Below are positions 1-7,479 of a stretch of DNA of 64,000 bases, one piece after another; position 1 is the stretch's first letter, and every line of letters starts with the position of its first letter. Both the position numbers and the translations under genes were made by a program. The notes beneath the pieces are model-generated. The model had not been told where the DNA came from, did no database searches, and saw nothing but the letters and a program-made list of their open reading frames with translations. This stretch comes from Pseudomonas sp. KU26590 (lineage in GTDB: Bacteria > Pseudomonadota > Gammaproteobacteria > Pseudomonadales > Pseudomonadaceae): NCBI RefSeq assembly GCF_026153515.1, contig NZ_CP110644.1, positions 842,501-906,500 on the forward strand, written 5' to 3'.

Positions 1-804
1 TTGGCTGACTTAGGTGAGGAGGTGCCCAAAGGGATTGATCGCCGCCTTTACTTCCGTGAACTGCTGCGCCTGCAAGGCGAGCTGGTGAAGCTGCAAGATT
101 GGGTAGTGAGCCAGAAGCTCAAGGTGGTCGTGCTGTTCGAAGGCCGGGATGCGGCAGGCAAGGGCGGTGCGATCAAGCGCATCACTCAGCGGCTCAATCC
201 GCGGGTTTGCCGCGTCGCTGCACTGACCGCGCCGAGTGAGCGCGAGCGCACGCAGTGGTACTTCCAGCGCTACGTCGCGCACCTGCCTGCGGCCGGCGAA
301 ATGGTGCTGTTCGACCGCAGTTGGTACAACCGGGCCGGCGTCGAGCGGGTGATGGGTTTCTGCAATGACGATGAGTACGAAGAGTTCTTTCGCACCGTCC
401 CCGAGTTCGAAAAAATGCTGGTGCGCTCGGGCATCATCCTGATCAAGTACTGGTTCTCCATCACCGACGACGAGCAGTACCGGCGCTTTCTGATGCGCAT
501 TCATGACCCGCTGAAACAGTGGAAGCTCTCGCCGATGGACCTTGAATCCCGTCGTCGCTGGGAGGACTACACCAACGCGAAAGAAGAAATGCTCACCCGT
601 TCCCACACCGACGTCGCGCCGTGGTGGATCGTAGAAGCAGACGACAAGAAGCGGGCGCGCCTGAACTGCATTCATCACCTGCTGGAGCAGATCCCGCGCG
701 GCGATACCGAGACACCGCAAGTGGTGCTGCCGGAGCGCGAGTACAACGCCAATTACCTGCGCGCACCAGTGCCCCGCGAGATGGTCGTTCCGCCAGTGTA
801 TTGA
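1..804 (+). CDS. ppk2: Polyphosphate kinase 2 (PPK2 family)
   Basis: Polyphosphate-dependent nucleotide kinase, which moves phosphate between polyphosphate and nucleotides in the cytoplasm. The protein (267 residues) shows one PPK2 domain: Walker A loop GRDAAGKGG near residues 49-57, Walker B-type LFDRSWYNRAG near 103-113, and the lid region rich in Arg after residue 155. This is the length of a single-domain PPK2. The frame is open to base 1, whose codon is TTG, so the true start may lie before the window. It converges on the FUSC gene with only 18 bases between them. Family assignment is firm; whether ADP or GDP is the preferred acceptor cannot be told. Confidence 0.9.
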   Translation: MADLGEEVPKGIDRRLYFRELLRLQGELVKLQDWVVSQKLKVVVLFEGRDAAGKGGAIKRITQRLNPRVCRVAALTAPSERERTQWYFQRYVAHLPAAGEMVLFDRSWYNRAGVERVMGFCNDDEYEEFFRTVPEFEKMLVRSGIILIKYWFSITDDEQYRRFLMRIHDPLKQWKLSPMDLESRRRWEDYTNAKEEMLTRSHTDVAPWWIVEADDKKRARLNCIHHLLEQIPRGDTETPQVVLPEREYNANYLRAPVPREMVVPPVY

Positions 805-822
805 TCACAGCGCTGGCGTGGT

Positions 823-1869
823 TCAGATCTTCCACCCCGGCGCTGTTTTCGCCAGTCGCTGTTGCAGGCTTTCGAGATTCTGCGTGAACTGGCGGGTCAT
901 CAGCTGATAACCGAGCACCTCGGTCGAGGCGGTCGGAACGTCAGGCCCGACGGTCAAGCTCTCGGTCGGCCGCTGCAAACGCTCAGTCGCGCCGGTCTGC
1001 AGCGCGCGGGCCATGCCGATCAACATGCGACGAATGCGGCGTTGCTCCGCCGTCACGCCTGTACTACCAGTGTCTGCCGGACGCAGGTTCGAAAGAATCT
1101 CGAGGATGCTTAGGCACATGCGGAAATGGCGCTGAATGGCGTCCAGCTCAACGATCGAAATCTTCACTTCCTTGGACACCGACGGCATGAGCGAGCGCAG
1201 CTGCAACAGCGTCGCGCCCATACGAGCCGTCAGCTTCACGTGCTCATCCGCAGTGATCGACTGCCCGCTGGCGATGCGGTCGTAGGCCAGGGCACAGTCT
1301 CGCAGGCCACTCGCCAGGTTGTAGCGCCACGAATACACGGCGTACAACGGCAGCGCGAACGAAAACGCCAACGCCAGGGCGATGCCGATCAGGATGTCCA
1401 CCGTCCGCCACAGCCCGTCTGTGATCGGGTTGTCACCGTGCCCCGCCACGATAAACAGGGTGATCGCCGACAGCAGCGCCGTATAACCACCCTTGCCAAT
1501 CGCGTGATAGGCGAAGAAACCGCAGATCAGCGACATGACCACGTACGTCAAAAGCGGCATGCCCAGGTAGCTTTCCTGCGCCACGATCGCCAGGCCCAGC
1601 GCCGCACCGATCAATGTCCCGTAAGCCCGCTCCACCGACTTTTTGCCGATATTGCCGTGGTGCTGCAACCCGCCAATCACGATCAGCATTGTCACCGACG
1701 CCCACTCACCGTGGGGCAAATTAATCCCTGTCGTCAGAAGAATCGACACCAGTAACCCGACCACGATGCGGCCGGCGTGAATGTAGCGGGCATGGCGATA
1801 GCGGCGGTATGGGTCCAGAAGCGGACGCAGGGCGCGGCGAAGCCAAGAGGGTAGGGAGGCTGTGTTCAT
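823..1869 (-). CDS. FUSC-family inner-membrane protein
   Basis: A membrane protein with an N-terminal block of about six hydrophobic segments (roughly residues 25-180) carrying the FUSC-like stretch around HGEWASVTMLIVIGG and KSVERAYGTLIGA, followed by a cytoplasmic helical half. FUSC proteins resemble the membrane half of aromatic-acid efflux pumps (AaeB) and YccS; the substrate is unknown. I chose the ATG at 1869 (MNTASLPSW) because the open frame upstream is unlike a protein N-terminus; ATGs further up (for example at about 1950) are possible. It is divergent from the DUF2170 gene, and the shared gap holds two palindromes. Confidence 0.75.
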   Translation of the reverse strand: MNTASLPSWLRRALRPLLDPYRRYRHARYIHAGRIVVGLLVSILLTTGINLPHGEWASVTMLIVIGGLQHHGNIGKKSVERAYGTLIGAALGLAIVAQESYLGMPLLTYVVMSLICGFFAYHAIGKGGYTALLSAITLFIVAGHGDNPITDGLWRTVDILIGIALALAFSFALPLYAVYSWRYNLASGLRDCALAYDRIASGQSITADEHVKLTARMGATLLQLRSLMPSVSKEVKISIVELDAIQRHFRMCLSILEILSNLRPADTGSTGVTAEQRRIRRMLIGMARALQTGATERLQRPTESLTVGPDVPTASTEVLGYQLMTRQFTQNLESLQQRLAKTAPGWKI

Positions 1870-1956
1870 GGGGTTACAGACCATGGGGAAGGTGAATATA
1901 TCCGAAGCCCGTTTAAAGCAGCGCGTCACTACCTCAGTAAACTCGTTCATAAATCC

Positions 1957-2020
1957 ATCACATGTGAGATGTTGCGCGCCTGCCTGAATGCGCGTAGGGT
2001 GCGTTGCTATCACATGTGAT
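1957..2020. promoter_or_regulatory. Paired CACATGTG palindromes, probable operator
   Basis: The gap between the divergent FUSC and DUF2170 genes holds TCACATGTGA at 1958-1967 and ATCACATGTGAT at 2009-2020, both perfect palindromes. Their centres are 52 bp apart, about five helical turns, which suits a regulator bound on one face of the DNA. The second ends 17 bases before the DUF2170 ATG. Seen directly; the regulator is unknown. Confidence 0.5.
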
Positions 2021-2037
2021 GTTCGGGAAAAACTTCA

Positions 2038-2658
2038 ATGGCTCGGAAAACTTCAACCGACTACATGCGCGAAATGCGCGCTCGGCTGACCGCTGCCGGG
2101 TACGTGAAACGAGAGCTGTACGTACTTCCAGAAAACGCGGAAGTATTGAGAGACATCGAAAAAGTGCTGCGCCAGCCCTACTTGGGTAACCGGATCAAAC
2201 TGGAGGGATTCATGACTGAGAATACCAATTGGACCATCAACACACTTCATTCGGCGTTCGCCGAACTGGATGTGGTGAAAGACAAAGAGATCGAGCTGAC
2301 CCTCATTCAAGGCGCCGAGCCAAGTCTGAGTCTGGTCATGAATCAGTTCGGCGGCTTGCCGATCATCATTGCCATCGCGGGCGACCAGATCCTGGTTGAT
2401 TCCGTCCTGGTCTACGCCTCTCAGGTCAAAGACCCAAAGTCTTTCAACGAGACAGTTCTGCGCAGTCGAGACCTTTTCCCGCTGTCGTCGATCGGCATCG
2501 AGACCATGCCAAACGGTGAAACCGTCTACAGCATGTTCGGCGCCCTGAGCGCTGCCTCTTCGCTGACGGTCATCGTCCACGAAGTGCTCACGCTGGCAGA
2601 CAACGTGATTCGTGCGGCTGATGCCTACGAAGACCTTCTAACAGTTGATTCACAGTAA
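2038..2658 (+). CDS. DUF2170 protein (YjfI-like) with N-terminal extension
   Basis: First gene of a yjfIJKLMC-type cluster. Residues from about 58 onward (MTENTNWTINTL...) match the DUF2170/YjfI type, a cytoplasmic protein of unknown role that travels with PspA-like genes. E. coli YjfI is about 133 residues; this one is 206 because of a basic 57-residue N-terminal part (ARKTSTDYMREMRARL, then VLPENAEVLRDIEKVLRQP) that resembles small ribbon-helix-helix proteins. An internal ATG at 2212 would give the short form. The cluster likely serves envelope or membrane stress. The DNA-binding reading of the N-terminus is inference. Confidence 0.75.
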   Translation: MARKTSTDYMREMRARLTAAGYVKRELYVLPENAEVLRDIEKVLRQPYLGNRIKLEGFMTENTNWTINTLHSAFAELDVVKDKEIELTLIQGAEPSLSLVMNQFGGLPIIIAIAGDQILVDSVLVYASQVKDPKSFNETVLRSRDLFPLSSIGIETMPNGETVYSMFGALSAASSLTVIVHEVLTLADNVIRAADAYEDLLTVDSQ

Positions 2659-2673
2659 TCGGGAGACACATCT

Positions 2674-3381
2674 ATGAGCCTTTGGAAAAAAATGGTCACA
2701 GCGCTGCGTGGTGGGGCTTCCGAGGTGGGTGAAGCCATCGTCGATGCTCAGGCACTGCGAATCCTCGACCAGGAAATCCGTGACGCCGACGCGTCAATGC
2801 TCGCGGCGCGCAACCAGCTGATCCAGATCAAAGCCAAGCACAAGCTCTCGCTGCAGCGCGTCGAAGAGCACGACAAGAACATCGCCAACTGGGAGCAGAA
2901 AGCGCTCGCGGCGATGAATAAAGGCGAAGAAGCCCTCGCCCTCGAGTGTGCCGAGAAAGTGGCCGAACTGACGGCCCTGCGCGATCAAGAGAAACTTGCC
3001 GCCGACCAGTTTGGCGTGCATGTGGCCAAGCTGACCGCGCAGGTCATCAAAGCCGAAAGCCAGATCAAAGGCCTGCGTCAGCAGACCGATATGGCCAAGG
3101 CCCGCGACAGCGTGCAAAAGGCGCAGATCAACGCGGCGGCTGCAACGGGCGGCGCCAATGGCCGACTCGAAACCGCAGTGGGTTCGCTGGCACGTATCAA
3201 GCAGCGTCAGGATGAACAGGACGCCAGGCTTGAAGCGGCCGATGAGCTGACCGAGGCTGCCAATGGCGGCGATCTGGAGCGTCGTCTTCAAGATGCCGGG
3301 ATCGGCGCAAAAACGGGCGGCGCAGCTGACGTTCTGGCCCGCTTGAAAGCGCAAAACCAGAGCGGTAACGCTGGGCAATAA
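2674..3381 (+). CDS. PspA/IM30-family protein (YjfJ-like)
   Basis: A 235-residue, almost wholly helical protein of the PspA/IM30/Vipp1 family (ESCRT-III-like), peripheral on the inner face of the cytoplasmic membrane, where members stabilise leaking bilayers. The sequence shows the long charged coiled coil (about residues 25-150), an Ala-rich linker (AAAATGGANGRLE), and a C-terminal helix. It starts 15 bases after the DUF2170 stop behind a GGGAGA ribosome site, so the two are co-transcribed. A terminator follows directly. It is a YjfJ-type paralogue rather than the pspF-linked PspA, since no PspF or PspBC is nearby. Confidence 0.85.
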   Translation: MSLWKKMVTALRGGASEVGEAIVDAQALRILDQEIRDADASMLAARNQLIQIKAKHKLSLQRVEEHDKNIANWEQKALAAMNKGEEALALECAEKVAELTALRDQEKLAADQFGVHVAKLTAQVIKAESQIKGLRQQTDMAKARDSVQKAQINAAAATGGANGRLETAVGSLARIKQRQDEQDARLEAADELTEAANGGDLERRLQDAGIGAKTGGAADVLARLKAQNQSGNAGQ

Positions 3382-3395
3382 GCACCGTTGAACAG

Positions 3396-3424
3396 AGGCA
3401 GCCGGGTTTCCGTCTGCCTTTTTT
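3396..3424 (+). terminator. Intrinsic terminator after the PspA-like gene
   Basis: Stem AGGCAG (3396-3401) pairs with CTGCCT (3414-3419) and runs into a T-run to 3424. It separates DUF2170-pspA from the rhomboid gene, so the rest of the cluster is either read through or has its own promoter. Confidence 0.75.
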
Positions 3425-3457
3425 CGGTTTCAGTTTTTGGGTTTCAGCGGTGTGCAG

Positions 3458-4021
3458 ATGAACATCGGAAATGGACTACGAACGATACTCTGCCTTGCCG
3501 CTTTGATGATTGTTGTGCAGATGGTTAACTCCCTGACCGCCAACAGCCTGCTGTCCCACGGCCTGGTGCCGAGAACGTTTTCCGGCCTGCAAGGCATCGT
3601 GTTCTCCCCGTTTTTGCATGGTTCGGTCCGTCACCTGCTGAGCAACCTTCTGCCTTTTGTGGTGCTGAGCTGGCTGGTTGCGACCGAGGGGCTTCAACGT
3701 TACGTCCGTGTGGTGCTGCTGATCGTTGTGCTGGGCGGGATGATGGTCTGGGTGGTTGGCCGGCCGGTCATCCATGTGGGCGCCAGCGGGCTGATCTTTG
3801 GTTTGTGGGCGTACCTGCTGGCGCGCGCGTGGTATCAACGCAGCCTGGCGAGTTTCGCGATTGCGCTGGTGACCCTGCTGGGCTACAGCGGATTGATTTT
3901 CGGCTTCATCCCGGTACCGGGCGTATCGATTGAGTCACACCTGTGTGGCGCGCTTGCCGGTATTGTGACGGCCTGGCTGATGCACTCGCGGCGGCTTGTC
4001 GAGCGAGGTCCGGCGCAGTGA
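3458..4021 (+). CDS. Rhomboid-family intramembrane serine protease
   Basis: Membrane protease with about six hydrophobic segments. The catalytic pair is visible: Ser in HVGASGLIFG (GxSG motif, near residue 115) and His in SIESHLCGALAG (near 160); the HLLSN segment near 60-65 supplies the oxyanion His/Asn. Rhomboids cut transmembrane segments of substrates within the bilayer. About 187 residues from the ATG at 3458 (chosen over the TTG at 3437, which overlaps the terminator). No rhomboid belongs to the E. coli yjf cluster, so its place here is notable; the substrate could be a neighbour, which is inference. Confidence 0.85.
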   Translation: MNIGNGLRTILCLAALMIVVQMVNSLTANSLLSHGLVPRTFSGLQGIVFSPFLHGSVRHLLSNLLPFVVLSWLVATEGLQRYVRVVLLIVVLGGMMVWVVGRPVIHVGASGLIFGLWAYLLARAWYQRSLASFAIALVTLLGYSGLIFGFIPVPGVSIESHLCGALAGIVTAWLMHSRRLVERGPAQ

Positions 4022-4070
4022 GTGGCAGAACTTTTTACCTCGCCTCGGCGCGAATTCAAGGAGATGAAAC

Positions 4071-4739
4071 ATGAGCTGGATCAAACGCGCTTTAGGCCTG
4101 GAATCACCCAATCCTTCGGGCGGCTCCAATCCCCTCGCCGGTGCAAGCCTGGCTAATCCGTTCGGGCTGGCTACCGGTCGTATGCTCGACCTCGACGACT
4201 CGCTCAAGCTGATGCTCGACGGCCAGTCCGAGCTGGTGGTCCCCAATGAAGAAGTGGTCTGGTCAGTAGGGCAGGTCGACCTCGGGCAATCGGTCCGTCT
4301 GGTGCGCTTCTATTTCGAAGACGAAGATTACTGGATGCAGGTCATGATGAACGGGCCTGCCGCCGAAGACGTTCAGGACATCATCCTGTTCGGCTACAGC
4401 AGCGTCGTGACCATCAACAGCGAGGCGGAGCTTAAGCGTCTGGTGGGGCCAGCCTCCAAGGTCGGTCTTCCGGTGTTTGAGCACGACGGCTGGGAGTACG
4501 GGCGTCAGTGGGGCACGGAACAAGGCCAGACCGAGCTCACGCCCATGGACGAGCAGGTCGTCAGTCCTGACGGTGCTTACCGCATCAAACACCTGAGCAT
4601 GCTGTACGCGCGGGACACCGGATTGGTGGATCGTCGCGAGTTTCTGCTGCTGTCTGTCGAGGAAGATGAGGAGGGCATTGTCTCCTTCACCACGTCGGTC
4701 GGCGTGACCCTGCAGTCCACTGATTTCACCGTCATTTAA
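4071..4739 (+). CDS. DUF2491 protein (YjfK-like)
   Basis: A 222-residue soluble protein of the YjfK/DUF2491 type, function unknown. It begins MSWIKRALGLESP, has a Gly/Ser/Asn-rich linker, then an acidic beta-rich body (FYFEDEDYWMQV, VISF-type strands) and no membrane segment. AAGGAGATGAA upstream is a strong ribosome site. It precedes the DUF350 gene by 13 bases and belongs to the same transcript. YjfK homologues keep company with PspA-like proteins and YjfL, which suggests a shared membrane task. Confidence 0.75.
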   Translation: MSWIKRALGLESPNPSGGSNPLAGASLANPFGLATGRMLDLDDSLKLMLDGQSELVVPNEEVVWSVGQVDLGQSVRLVRFYFEDEDYWMQVMMNGPAAEDVQDIILFGYSSVVTINSEAELKRLVGPASKVGLPVFEHDGWEYGRQWGTEQGQTELTPMDEQVVSPDGAYRIKHLSMLYARDTGLVDRREFLLLSVEEDEEGIVSFTTSVGVTLQSTDFTVI

Positions 4740-4752
4740 AAGGAAGTAAAAA

Positions 4753-5178
4753 ATGCTTGAAGCGCTTCGTATGTCCGTCAGCTTCCAGTCGTTGCTGAGT
4801 TTTGTGATCTACATCATTGTGGCCGGCGGATTATTCGCGTTGTTTCAGATGGCCTACACGCGGCTGACGCCGCACAAGGAATTCGCCCAGATTCGTGAGG
4901 GCAATGTTGCCGCCGCCGTCGCCCTGGCCGGTGCGCTGATCGGCTTCGCCTTGCCTGCCAGCAATGTCATCACCTACAGCATCAGCGTACTGGATGTGGT
5001 GATCTGGGCAGTCATTGCGGCAGTCGTACAGCTGCTGGCCTTCACCGCCACCAGCATGGTGCTCAAGGATCTTTCCGCACGCATCACCCGAGGCGAGCTT
5101 GCGGCGGCCATCTACGCCGCCAGCGTCTCGATCAGTGTCGGTTTTCTCAACTCGGCCTGCATGACGCCGTCGACCTGA
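4753..5178 (+). CDS. DUF350 membrane protein (YjfL-like)
   Basis: Small inner-membrane protein of 141 residues with four predicted membrane segments (roughly residues 12-32, 52-72, 78-100, 115-135). The layout and the stretch EGNVAAAVALAGALIGFALP are those of DUF350/YjfL. Function unknown; family members neighbour PspA-like, potassium-channel or spermidine-metabolism genes. AAAGGAAGTAAAAA supplies the ribosome site. It sits between DUF2491 and DUF1190 in the same order as in E. coli. Confidence 0.8.
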   Translation: MLEALRMSVSFQSLLSFVIYIIVAGGLFALFQMAYTRLTPHKEFAQIREGNVAAAVALAGALIGFALPASNVITYSISVLDVVIWAVIAAVVQLLAFTATSMVLKDLSARITRGELAAAIYAASVSISVGFLNSACMTPST

Positions 5179-5204
5179 TCGCCCGTTATCGAAAGGAGTT
5201 ATCG

Positions 5205-5933
5205 ATGAGACGTAGTTCCCTCAAGCTGGTCCTGGCCAGCACCCTGCCGCTGGCGATCAGCGCATGCAGCAAATCCGACACCGTAGAGGTTTCCGCGCAG
5301 CAGACCTATCCGTCGGTCCAGGCCTGTGTGGATCAGAAAGTCCCGGTCGACATCTGCTCGGACGCTTACATGAACGCGCTGGCGGAGCACCGCCGCATTG
5401 CCCCGACCTACGACGACAAGACTGCTTGCGAAGCAGATTTTGTCCCCGATTACTGCCAGCAGAATGCCGATGGCAAGTTCACGCCCAAGCTCGGCGGTTT
5501 CCAGCTGGAGGTTTCCGGCGAGCTGCCCAAGTCCCAGGTCGACGCAGCGAAGGCACAGGCTAACCAGTCCGGTGGCGGCGGTGGTGGTGGCTTCGGTTCC
5601 GGGGTGAACGGGTTCCTGATGGGCATGCTCGTCAGCAACATGGTCAACGGATTCTCCGGCGGTGGCGGTCGTTACTACGCCCAACCCATTTATCAGGAGC
5701 GGGACTCGCGGGGTGGATACGGGTATTCCACACTCTCGCGCCAGATCGAGCAGGGCAAAACCTTCGGCAACTCCACCCAGGCGCGAAGCAGCTCGACCGG
5801 CACTTACAGCAAAAGCACCCTTGGCCGTAACTCCTCCGTCTCGTCGTCTGTTTCCCGTGGCGGTTTCGGCAGCCAGGCCACCGCTCGCAGCGGTTGGGGC
5901 GGCAAAAGCAGCGGCTCAAGCTTCGGCGGATAA
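5205..5933 (+). CDS. DUF1190 lipoprotein (YjfM-like)
   Basis: Secreted lipoprotein: MRRSSLKLVLASTLPLAISAC is a lipoprotein signal with the modified Cys at residue 21. The DUF1190 body contains repeated Cys-containing units (YPSVQACVDQKVPVDICSDAY, ACEADFVPDYCQQ), then a Gly-rich run and a low-complexity Ser/Gly/Arg tail from about residue 140. YjfM/YgiB homologues pair with a glutathionylspermidine-synthase-like partner (YjfC/YgiC), exactly as here where that gene begins 14 bases later. Role unknown; the tail looks disordered. Confidence 0.8.
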   Translation: MRRSSLKLVLASTLPLAISACSKSDTVEVSAQQTYPSVQACVDQKVPVDICSDAYMNALAEHRRIAPTYDDKTACEADFVPDYCQQNADGKFTPKLGGFQLEVSGELPKSQVDAAKAQANQSGGGGGGGFGSGVNGFLMGMLVSNMVNGFSGGGGRYYAQPIYQERDSRGGYGYSTLSRQIEQGKTFGNSTQARSSSTGTYSKSTLGRNSSVSSSVSRGGFGSQATARSGWGGKSSGSSFGG

Positions 5934-5947
5934 CAGGGACGTTACCC

Positions 5948-7105
5948 ATGAAAAGGATCAGCATCCAGGAACGTCCTGACTGGCGGCAGACGGCCGAGCG
6001 TGAGGGTTTCAACTTTCACACCATCGACGGCGAGCGCTACTGGGATGAGCGGGCCTACTACCAGTTCACCGAAGCGCAGATCACACGCGACATCGAAGCG
6101 CCGACCCAGGAGCTTCATGCCATGTGCCTGGACATCGTGGAAAAGGTTGTCGAGAGTGAAGAGCTGCTGACCCGGCTGGCCATTCCGCCGGCGTTCTTCG
6201 ATCTGGTCCGCACCTCGTGGAAGGAAGGTCACCCGCATCTGTATGGCCGTTTTGACTTCAGCTATGACGGCGTCAACCCGGCCAAGCTGCTGGAAGCCAA
6301 CATGGACACGCCTACCTCAGCCTATGAGGCGGGCGCGTTTCAGCTCATCTGGCTTGAAGAGCAGATCCAGCGCGGCGTATTGCCGGCCCACGCTTCGCAG
6401 TTCAACTCGATGGCGGAGGATCTGGTCCGGGCTTTTGCGGCGATCAGGGCAGGCGGGCCTTTCTACTTCTCGTGCATGTCAGGCTCGATTGAAGACCGAG
6501 GGACAACCGAATTCCTGCGCAAAATGGCCGAGCACGCTGGCATCGAAACCCGCCACATCGACATCGAAGACATCGGCTTGAACGCCAGCGGCCGATTTGT
6601 CGACCTCGAAGGCCGCTGGATCGAACGCATCTTCAAACTGCACGCTTGGGAGCATGTCTTCCACGAGCCCCACGGCCAAGCCATCCCGCAGTGCGACACG
6701 CAATTCATCGAACCTGCCTGGAAGGCGATCATTTCCAACAAAGGCATCCTGCCGTTGCTATGGGAGTTCAACGAAGGGCATCCCAATCTGCTGCCGTCCT
6801 TTGTCGATAAACACCCACAATCCGCAGTGCCAAAGGGTTGGGTGCGCAAACCGTACTTTTCCCGCGAAGGCGCCAACATCGAAATCCGCACCCCGACCGA
6901 CCAGGTCATTTTCGAAGACGGCCCCTACAACGATGCGCCCTACATCCTCCAGGCGTTCGCGCCGTTGCCTCGTTTTGGCGACAGCTACACGCTGATCGGA
7001 TCGTGGGTGGTGGGTGATACGGCTTCGGGGATTGGGATTCGGGAGGACGACAGCTTGATCACCAAGGACAGCAGCCGGTTTTTGCCGCATGTGGTGATTG
7101 ATTGA
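5948..7105 (+). CDS. Glutathionylspermidine synthase-like ATP-grasp protein (YjfC/YgiC)
   Basis: A 385-residue ATP-grasp enzyme related to the synthetase half of glutathionylspermidine synthase, which joins glutathione to spermidine; YgiC/YjfC have the fold but their substrate is unproven. Visible motifs include YGRFDFSYDGVNPAKLLEAN (about 100-119), LLWEFNEGHPNLLPSF and WVRKPYFSREGANI (about 300-314), and a C-terminal DNA of DGPYNDAPYILQAF type for ATP/Mg binding. No amidase half is present. The ATG at 5948 is chosen as it lies after the DUF1190 stop and gives the usual YgiC length. It closes the cluster; a terminator follows. Confidence 0.85.
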   Translation: MKRISIQERPDWRQTAEREGFNFHTIDGERYWDERAYYQFTEAQITRDIEAPTQELHAMCLDIVEKVVESEELLTRLAIPPAFFDLVRTSWKEGHPHLYGRFDFSYDGVNPAKLLEANMDTPTSAYEAGAFQLIWLEEQIQRGVLPAHASQFNSMAEDLVRAFAAIRAGGPFYFSCMSGSIEDRGTTEFLRKMAEHAGIETRHIDIEDIGLNASGRFVDLEGRWIERIFKLHAWEHVFHEPHGQAIPQCDTQFIEPAWKAIISNKGILPLLWEFNEGHPNLLPSFVDKHPQSAVPKGWVRKPYFSREGANIEIRTPTDQVIFEDGPYNDAPYILQAFAPLPRFGDSYTLIGSWVVGDTASGIGIREDDSLITKDSSRFLPHVVID

Positions 7106-7145
7106 GGTTGTGATGAGCACCGGTGCGGGTGCCGCGCAAGAACAA

Positions 7146-7171
7146 AAAAGCCGCGCAATGCGCGGCTTTTT
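7146..7171. terminator. GCCGCGC hairpin terminator left of the island
   Basis: GCCGCGC (7150-7156) and GCGCGGC (7160-7166) form a stem flanked by A-run and T-run, so it can end transcripts from either side. An almost identical hairpin stands at 19969-19991 beside the intact tRNA. Before the insertion this was presumably the tRNA terminator as well as the end of the yjfC transcript. Confidence 0.75.
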
Positions 7172-7174
7172 ATT

Positions 7175-7220
7175 TGGTGGGCCCACACGGACTCGAACCG
7201 TGGACCAAGGGATTATGAGT
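7175..7220. repeat. att direct repeat, left copy (46 bp)
   Basis: Identical over 46 bases to 19997-20042, the 3' part of the tRNA-Ile2 gene from the anticodon stem to CCA. The match stops at GATTATGAGT. It marks the left end of the island. It is not a tRNA gene: the 5' 31 bases are missing and are replaced by unrelated sequence. Confidence 0.9.
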
Positions 7221-7419
7221 TGGTGGGCGAGCTGATATGCCTAGACAAAACGTTCGTAAGTGAGCGTAGCTTGGCATAGCTGGAGACCCCGTGATACGTG
7301 GTGTTGACCGTAATTTTGATGAGATTATCTTAGCTGATTACTGTACTGGAGATGTACCGAATGAACCACCTTTAGGACAGGCGGGTGGCAAATAAAACAG
7401 AGTCACAGGCAAAATATCC

Positions 7420-7471
7420 TTGCATTCATTTTAATATTGAATATATTCAGATTAGGCTTGAATATATTTGA
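7420..7471 (+). promoter_or_regulatory. Promoter with two TGAATATATT palindromes
   Basis: A -35-like TTGCAT (7420-7425) and -10-like TATATT (7442-7447), 16 bp apart, precede the XRE-GTPase gene. TGAATATATTCA (7438-7449) is a perfect palindrome over the -10 box, and the near-palindrome TGAATATATTTGA (7459-7471) lies 21 bp downstream, two helical turns away. This is the layout of an autoregulated XRE promoter. Binding by the neighbouring protein is inference. Confidence 0.55.
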
Positions 7472-7479
7472 GGACGATC

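Noticed and set aside
7175..7220. A second tRNA-Ile gene on the left of the island
   Set aside because: Only the 3' 46 bases are present; the acceptor 5' arm and D arm are missing, so it is an att repeat.
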